Shown here: positions 5,573 to 8,949 of the stretch, one piece after another | Layout of the letters: every line of letters starts with the position of its first letter | Numbering within the stretch: position 1 is the first letter of the stretch | Notes under the pieces: model-generated | The model's input: only the letters and a program-made list of their open reading frames with translations | Databases searched by the model: none | What the model was told of the DNA's origin: nothing | Assembly (NCBI GenBank): GCA_017614655.1 | Contig: JAGABO010000105.1 | Location: 1-8,949 of the forward strand | Reading direction: 5' to 3' | DNA: 8,949 bases | From: Treponema sp. | GTDB lineage: Bacteria; Spirochaetota; Spirochaetia; Treponematales; Treponemataceae | Position numbers and translations under genes: made by a program

Positions 5573-5646
5573 TGCGGAATACGGGACTCGAACCCACAAC
5601 CTTCGGCTCCGGAGGCCGACGCTCTATCCAGTTGAGCTAATCCCGC
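5573..5646 (-). tRNA. tRNA-Arg (anticodon CCG)
   Basis: On the minus strand the 74-nt sequence folds as a cloverleaf. The acceptor stem is GCGGGAT with ATTCCGC (5640-5646 with 5574-5580) and discriminator A at 5573. The D arm has TAGCTCAACTGGATAGAGC, and the anticodon stem TCGGC/GCCGA encloses loop CTCCGGA, giving anticodon CCG (5612-5610), which reads CGG. The T arm has GGGTTCGAGTCCC. CCA is not encoded. It is convergent with the HEAT-like gene and divergent from maf. Confidence 0.95.
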
Positions 5647-5657
5647 GGAATGTAAAA

Positions 5658-5686
5658 AACATATATTTTTATAAGAATAAAGTCAA
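5658..5686 (-). promoter_or_regulatory. Promoter of tRNA-Arg
   Basis: On the minus strand TTGACT (5686-5681) and TATGTT (5663-5658) are 17 bp apart. The -10 ends 11 nt before the mature tRNA, so the precursor leader is only a few nucleotides long. It begins 9 bp upstream of the maf ATG and points away from it. Confidence 0.7.
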
Positions 5687-5695
5687 GTTTTAATT

Positions 5696-6286
5696 ATGGA
5701 ACCAATAGTATTAGCTTCATCATCACCAAGAAGACAGGAAATATTAAAGAAGTTGGGTATTCCTTTTGTCGTACACCCATCTTCCATCGACGAAACACCT
5801 CCCAAGGACATTCCCATCCTTAAAGTTCCGGAATTTCTTGCAAGCAGGAAAGTAAATGCCGTTGCCCACTCTTTTCCCGTTAATTATGAAATCGGCTGGA
5901 TTTTAGGTGCAGATACCATCGTCTGCTGCAGGAACCGTATTTTCGGGAAACCGCAGAATCAGGAAGAAGCAGTAAAATTCCTTAGTACCCTTCAGGGCGG
6001 TACTCACAAGGTAATAACAGGACTTGCCCTATTTTCCGGAGAAACTCATTATTTAAGTACAAGAACCAGCGTCAATAAAATAACGTTTGCTCCAATGACC
6101 GAAAAAGAAATCCAGTGGTACGTCAACACCGGAGAATGGCATGGAGTTGCAGGCGGCTACAGAATTCAGGGACTTGCTTCCTGCTTTATCGAAAAAATCG
6201 AAGGCAGTGAAAGTTCCGTTATGGGCTTGCCTATTTTTGAACTTTATGATATTTTACGGGAGCAGAACTATAATCTCATAGGCTAA
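5696..6286 (+). CDS. maf: Maf/YhdE-type nucleoside triphosphate pyrophosphatase
   Basis: Maf proteins hydrolyse non-canonical or excess nucleoside triphosphates to the monophosphate and pyrophosphate. The 196-residue protein has the N-terminal LASSSPRRQEIL (7-17), E33, K52, the catalytic GADTIV with D73, K85 in FGKP, GGTHKVITG (101-109) and Q158 in YRIQG. R12, T74, K85 and Q158 match the YhdE (dTTP/UTP) subgroup as I recall it, rather than YceF. The family's usual AGAYGIQG reads AGGYRIQG here (152-159), a small deviation. Start choice is fixed by the conserved N-terminus, but no Shine-Dalgarno sequence is visible in the AT-rich upstream stretch. The stop TAA is followed by a further 41 open codons in the same frame (see next entries). 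The rpsB promoter overlaps the gene's 3' end. Confidence 0.93.
   Translation: MEPIVLASSSPRRQEILKKLGIPFVVHPSSIDETPPKDIPILKVPEFLASRKVNAVAHSFPVNYEIGWILGADTIVCCRNRIFGKPQNQEEAVKFLSTLQGGTHKVITGLALFSGETHYLSTRTSVNKITFAPMTEKEIQWYVNTGEWHGVAGGYRIQGLASCFIEKIEGSESSVMGLPIFELYDILREQNYNLIG
6246..6274 (+). promoter_or_regulatory. Candidate promoter of the rpsB-tsf operon inside maf
   Basis: A perfect TATAAT (6269-6274) lies 17 bp after ATGATA (6246-6251), which matches 4 of 6 positions of the -35 consensus. The start would be near 6281, giving an rpsB leader of about 148 nt. The site overlaps the last codons of maf. Confidence 0.55.
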
Positions 6287-6428
6287 CTAAGGGAAAGTAA
6301 GTTCTTGCCGGGCGGCGGAAAGGCAGTCTGTCTTGAAACCGTTACGAAATCATCCGGCCTTGTAAAAGGCACGAGAATTAAGGTATGGGGAAGGCTTAAG
6401 GAAGCTTTCCGGTGAAGGAGAAAGGCAC
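6281..6428 (+). promoter_or_regulatory. Structured 5' leader of rpsB
   Basis: The interval between maf and rpsB contains two neat hairpins. The first is GCCTT-GTAA-AAGGC (6357-6370), a 5-bp stem capped by a GNRA-type loop. The second is a 9-bp stem (6389-6397 with 6402-6410) with loop AAGG and one wobble. No T tract follows, so these are not terminators. The ribosome-binding site GAAGGAG (6414-6420) begins 4 nt after the second hairpin. Leaders of ribosomal-protein operons often carry autoregulatory structures, and S2 represses its own mRNA in E. coli; such control here is inference. The same interval is also open in the maf frame. Confidence 0.45.
6287..6412 (+). pseudogene. Possible remnant of a coding-sequence 3' end, in frame after the maf stop
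   Basis: After the maf TAA the same frame stays open for 41 codons to a TGA (6410-6412). The peptide includes [26 protein letters not shown] and ends KEAFR. Its codons (GTA, CTT, GAA, GGA, AAG) look like those of neighbouring genes, and the segment reads like a compact protein tail. There is no good start: the only option is TTG at 6305 with AGGGA 11 nt upstream. It may be a gene remnant, an extension reached by stop read-through, or chance openness of the rpsB leader. I do not recognise the protein. Confidence 0.3.
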
Positions 6429-7298
6429 ATGGCAGTAGTTACCATGAAAAGTCTTCTTGAGTCCGGCGTTCATTTCGGACATCAGGTAAAACGTTGGGAT
6501 CCGCGCATGAAGAAGTACATTTTTGCTTCAAGAAACGGAATTCACATCATCGATCTGCAGAAAACAATCACGGCTATCAAAGACAGCTATGAAGTAATCC
6601 GCAAGGTTGCAGCTGCAGGAAAATCAGTTCTTTTTGTAGGAACAAAAAAGCAGGCTCAGCAGGCTATCGCTAAGGAAGCAGAGCGCTGCGGACAGTTCTA
6701 CGTAAACAACCGCTGGCTTGGCGGTACCCTCACAAACTTTGCAACAATCAAAAAATCACTTCTCCGTCTCAAGAAAATCGAAAAGATGGAAGTAGACGGT
6801 ACATTCAACAACCTTACAAAAAAGGAAGTTGCTAACCTTCTTAAAGAAAAAGAAAAGCTCACAAAGAACTACGGCGGAATGAAAGAAATGAAGGAACTCC
6901 CTGGAGCTATCTTCATCATCGATACTCACAAGGAACAGATTGCTGTAGCAGAAGCACACCGCAGGGGTATTCCGATCGTTGCTATCGTAGATACAAACTG
7001 TAACCCGGAAGGAATCGACTATCCGATCCCTGGTAATGACGATGCAATCCGCGCAATCAGCCTCTTTACATCAATCATTGCAAATGCCGTTATCGAAGCA
7101 GACAACGAGCAGGGACTCAAGATCATCGAAACTCTCGGTGACGAGGATGAAATCCGCACAGACGCTTCTACAAAGAGCGAAGACGAAGAAATTGTCGATT
7201 ATTCAAACTACACTCCTACAGAAACAAAGGAAGAAGATCTCGAAGCCGACAGACAGGACGAGCAGAACTTTGTTGACGAGGACAAATTCGACAAGTAA
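6429..7298 (+). CDS. rpsB: 30S ribosomal protein S2
   Basis: S2 binds the small subunit between head and body, late in assembly. The 289-residue protein has the first family signature near the N-terminus ([13 protein letters not shown], 6-18), [12 protein letters not shown] (35-46), [11 protein letters not shown] (93-103) and the second signature around 158-194 ([12 protein letters not shown] to NCNPE). The globular part ends near 236. An unusual tail of about 53 residues follows, with 22 Asp or Glu, so the protein is longer than the roughly 240-residue E. coli form. GAAGGAG lies 8 nt before the ATG. It leads the rpsB-tsf pair and may be controlled through its leader. Confidence 0.97.
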   Translation: MAVVTMKSLLESGVHFGHQVKRWDPRMKKYIFASRNGIHIIDLQKTITAIKDSYEVIRKVAAAGKSVLFVGTKKQAQQAIAKEAERCGQFYVNNRWLGGTLTNFATIKKSLLRLKKIEKMEVDGTFNNLTKKEVANLLKEKEKLTKNYGGMKEMKELPGAIFIIDTHKEQIAVAEAHRRGIPIVAIVDTNCNPEGIDYPIPGNDDAIRAISLFTSIIANAVIEADNEQGLKIIETLGDEDEIRTDASTKSEDEEIVDYSNYTPTETKEEDLEADRQDEQNFVDEDKFDK

Positions 7299-7313
7299 TT
7301 TAAGGGGATAAAT

Positions 7314-8147
7314 ATGGCTATTACAGCAGCTATGGTAAAAGATCTGCGCGAACAGACCGGCGCAGGCATGATGGACTGTAAGAAGGCTCTCGTTGACACA
7401 AACGGAGACTTCGATGCAGCAGTAAAACTTCTTAAGGAAAAGGGTCTTGCAGCAGTTGCAAAGCGTTCTGAACGTGCTACATCAGAAGGACGCATCTTCA
7501 TCCGTCAGGATGGAAACAAAGTTGCAGTTGCAGAACTTGTATGTGAAACAGACTTCGTTGCAAAGAATGAAGAATTCATTGCATGCGGAGAAAAGATTCT
7601 TGACCTCGTACTTGCAAAGGGATACACAAAGATCGAAAAAGAACTTTCTGACTGTCTCCTTGACTTTGCAACACGCACACGCGAAAACATGAGCCTCAAC
7701 AAGATTCAGGTTATCAACCTTCCTGAAAACTCTGTTGCAGGTATTTACATTCACTCAGACTTCAAGACAGCCGGTGTTACTGTAATCAAGGGTTCAACTG
7801 CTGATTCTGTAAAAGAATTCGCACGCGACTGCTGTATGCACCTTGCAGCATTCACACCTGCTTACATCAGGAAAGAAGACGTTCCTGCAAGCTACATCGA
7901 TGAGCAGAAGGAAATCTTCAAGGCTCAGATGGATGCAGACGAAAAGATGAAGTCTAAGCCGGAAAACGTAAAGGAAGGAATCCTTCAGGGCAAAATCAAC
8001 AAGCATCTTGCAGAAATCTGCTTCGTTGACCAGATGTTCGTAAAGGATGACAAAAAGACTGTTACTGCAAAGCTTGACGAAGTAGGAAAAGCAGCAGGAG
8101 CAAAACTTGAGTTCGGTGAAATTCACCTTCTTCTTTTAGGAAAATAA
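7314..8147 (+). CDS. tsf: Translation elongation factor Ts
   Basis: EF-Ts is the nucleotide exchange factor that releases GDP from EF-Tu. The 277-residue protein has the N-terminal UBA-like domain (about 1-40, with LREQTGAGMMDCKKAL) and the hallmark TDFVAKN at 79-85, whose Asp-Phe inserts into EF-Tu. The core and C-terminal subdomains are complete and the length is normal. AAGGGG precedes the ATG by 6 nt, and the gene starts 15 nt after rpsB, the usual co-transcribed pair. A hairpin follows the stop. Confidence 0.97.
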   Translation: MAITAAMVKDLREQTGAGMMDCKKALVDTNGDFDAAVKLLKEKGLAAVAKRSERATSEGRIFIRQDGNKVAVAELVCETDFVAKNEEFIACGEKILDLVLAKGYTKIEKELSDCLLDFATRTRENMSLNKIQVINLPENSVAGIYIHSDFKTAGVTVIKGSTADSVKEFARDCCMHLAAFTPAYIRKEDVPASYIDEQKEIFKAQMDADEKMKSKPENVKEGILQGKINKHLAEICFVDQMFVKDDKKTVTAKLDEVGKAAGAKLEFGEIHLLLLGK

Positions 8148-8162
8148 TTTTCCTGAATAAAA

Positions 8163-8208
8163 AAACGGCTGCCTGGAACAATGGCTTTTCAGACAGCCGT
8201 TTCATTTT
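8163..8208 (+). terminator. Hairpin between tsf and frr
   Basis: AAACGGCTG (8163-8171) pairs with CAGCCGTTT (8194-8202), 9 perfect bp, continued after one mismatch by CTG/CAG (8173-8175 with 8190-8192). The loop is 14 nt and the tail TTTCATTTT is fairly T-rich. It probably terminates or attenuates rpsB-tsf transcription. An A run before the stem gives it some activity on the other strand as well. Confidence 0.7.
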
Positions 8209-8234
8209 AAATACTACATTAATGGAGAAAGAAA

Positions 8235-8774
8235 ATGGCTGATAACGAAAGCAGAATGGAAAAAACCGTAAATGCACTTAAAGAAGAATACAACACAATC
8301 AGAACAGGAAGAGCTAGCGCTTCGATTTTTGACAAGGTAAGGGTTGACTATTACGGAACTCCTACTCCGCTTAATCAGGTTGGAACAATTTCTATTCCTG
8401 AAGCAAGAACAATTGTTGTTTCTCCATTTGACAAGAGCCTTATCGGAGCAATCGAAAAGGCAATTCAGAAAGCAGAACTTGGCCTTAACCCTTCAAACGA
8501 CGGTAAGGTAATCCGTGTTGCAATTCCGCCGCTTACAGCAGACAGACGCAAGGAACTTGTTAAGCAGGCTAAGTCTACTGCAGAAAACTACCGCACGACA
8601 ATCAGAAACATCCGCCGTGACGGAAACGACGAGCTTAAAAAGCAGCAGAAGGCCGGTGAACTTACAGAAGACCAGCTTAAGACGGAAACAGATAAACTTC
8701 AGAAACTTACAGATAAATATATCGACGAAATAAATAAAGTTTACGAAGCAAAAGAAAAGGAAATAATGGAATAA
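8235..8774 (+). CDS. frr: Ribosome recycling factor
   Basis: With EF-G, RRF splits the post-termination ribosome. The 179-residue protein has the three-helix-bundle domain I formed by about 1-24 and 98-179, and domain II between them. Conserved elements are IRTGRAS (22-28), [11 protein letters not shown] (39-49), [17 protein letters not shown] (85-101), and the [10 protein letters not shown] helix with R127/R128 on the ribosome-contacting face. It is a few residues shorter at the N-terminus than the 185-residue E. coli protein. The upstream ATG at 8222 is out of frame, so this start, with GGAG 7 nt before it, is the only sensible one. pyrH, which often sits between tsf and frr, is absent. uppS follows after 7 nt. 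Confidence 0.96.
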   Translation: MADNESRMEKTVNALKEEYNTIRTGRASASIFDKVRVDYYGTPTPLNQVGTISIPEARTIVVSPFDKSLIGAIEKAIQKAELGLNPSNDGKVIRVAIPPLTADRRKELVKQAKSTAENYRTTIRNIRRDGNDELKKQQKAGELTEDQLKTETDKLQKLTDKYIDEINKVYEAKEKEIME

Positions 8775-8781
8775 TTTTCCC

Positions 8782-8949
8782 ATGGATATTTCTTCTAATG
8801 CCGGACTTTCTTTCGTTCCCGTTCATGTCGGAATAATACTTGACGGAAACGGAAGATGGGCAAAGCAGCGCGGACTTGTCAGGACAGAAGGTCACACAGA
8901 AGGCTTAAAGCGTGCCAAGGAAATTGCACGTACGGCTTCGGATTTGGGA
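8782..8949 (+). CDS. uppS: Undecaprenyl diphosphate synthase, 5' part (cut by window end)
   Basis: The first 56 codons of an ORF that continues past the window. It encodes the cis-prenyltransferase signature [17 protein letters not shown], with catalytic D21 and the diphosphate-binding R25/W26 region, and the EGHTEGLK segment with H38. The enzyme makes the C55 lipid carrier for peptidoglycan precursors. Position 17-20 reads GIIL where AIIM is usual, a mild change. No good Shine-Dalgarno precedes the ATG; with 7 nt after the frr stop, translational coupling is likely. frr-uppS adjacency is common in bacteria. Confidence 0.92.
   Translation, partial: MDISSNAGLSFVPVHVGIILDGNGRWAKQRGLVRTEGHTEGLKRAKEIARTASDLG

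Noticed and set aside
5361..5599. Two minus-strand ORFs across the HEAT-like gene end, its terminator and tRNA-Arg
   Set aside because: They cross a tRNA gene and a terminator, and lack initiation signals.
7208..8126. Several antisense ORFs in rpsB and tsf
   Set aside because: Cys/Phe/Ser-rich translations typical of the reverse strand of highly expressed genes; no start signals.
1..8949. Mobile element, CRISPR array, toxin-antitoxin or biosynthetic cluster
   Set aside because: No transposase, integrase, repeat-spacer pattern or matching small gene pairs; nearly all genes are conserved core functions.

Overview
The window looks like chromosomal housekeeping DNA from a spirochaete, most likely a Treponema-type organism of moderate GC. 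I infer this from several things: lipoproteins with relaxed lipoboxes (FSSC, LFSC), an L32-ACP-RNase III gene run, an S2/EF-Ts/RRF/UppS cluster without pyrH, tRNA genes that do not encode CCA, and a protein-family repertoire I associate with Treponema. The species cannot be fixed from the sequence alone.

Layout. (1) 14-1870, plus strand: a secreted lipoprotein with an HEFQH zinc-protease motif resembling peptidase family M30. (2) 1903-2052: a self-contained tRNA-Gly(TCC) unit with a near-consensus promoter and a terminator. (3) 2115-3954, minus strand: coaD, rpmF, acpP and rnc in transcription order. CoaD makes the CoA precursor that supplies the phosphopantetheine arm of ACP, so lipid synthesis, a ribosomal protein and RNA processing are linked in one unit. 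Two candidate promoters precede rpmF, and a terminator lies between acpP and rnc. (4) 3975-4034: a compact divergent promoter whose two -35 boxes share a 10-bp palindrome. It drives coaD leftwards and a small lipoprotein rightwards; the lipoprotein mRNA is predicted to be leaderless. (5) 4041-5469, plus strand: that lipoprotein and an exported HEAT-like repeat protein, each followed by a hairpin terminator. (6) 5573-5686, minus strand: tRNA-Arg(CCG) with its own promoter. (7) 5696-6286: a Maf-type nucleotide pyrophosphatase. (8) 6246-8949, plus strand: a promoter inside the maf 3' end, a leader of about 148 nt with two good hairpins, then rpsB, tsf, an intergenic hairpin, frr and the 5' part of uppS, which runs off the window.

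Most genes are conserved core genes with confident assignments. I see no mobile element, CRISPR array, phage gene or defence system, and no convincing undescribed multi-gene system. The most interesting signals are regulatory or small: the untranslated-looking maf-rpsB interval, which is also open in the maf frame and reads like the tail of a protein; the leaderless lipoprotein transcript and palindromic divergent promoter; the three-arm inverted repeat at the acpP-rnc junction; and the M30-like surface protease candidate. No gene-free stretch exceeds 300 bases.
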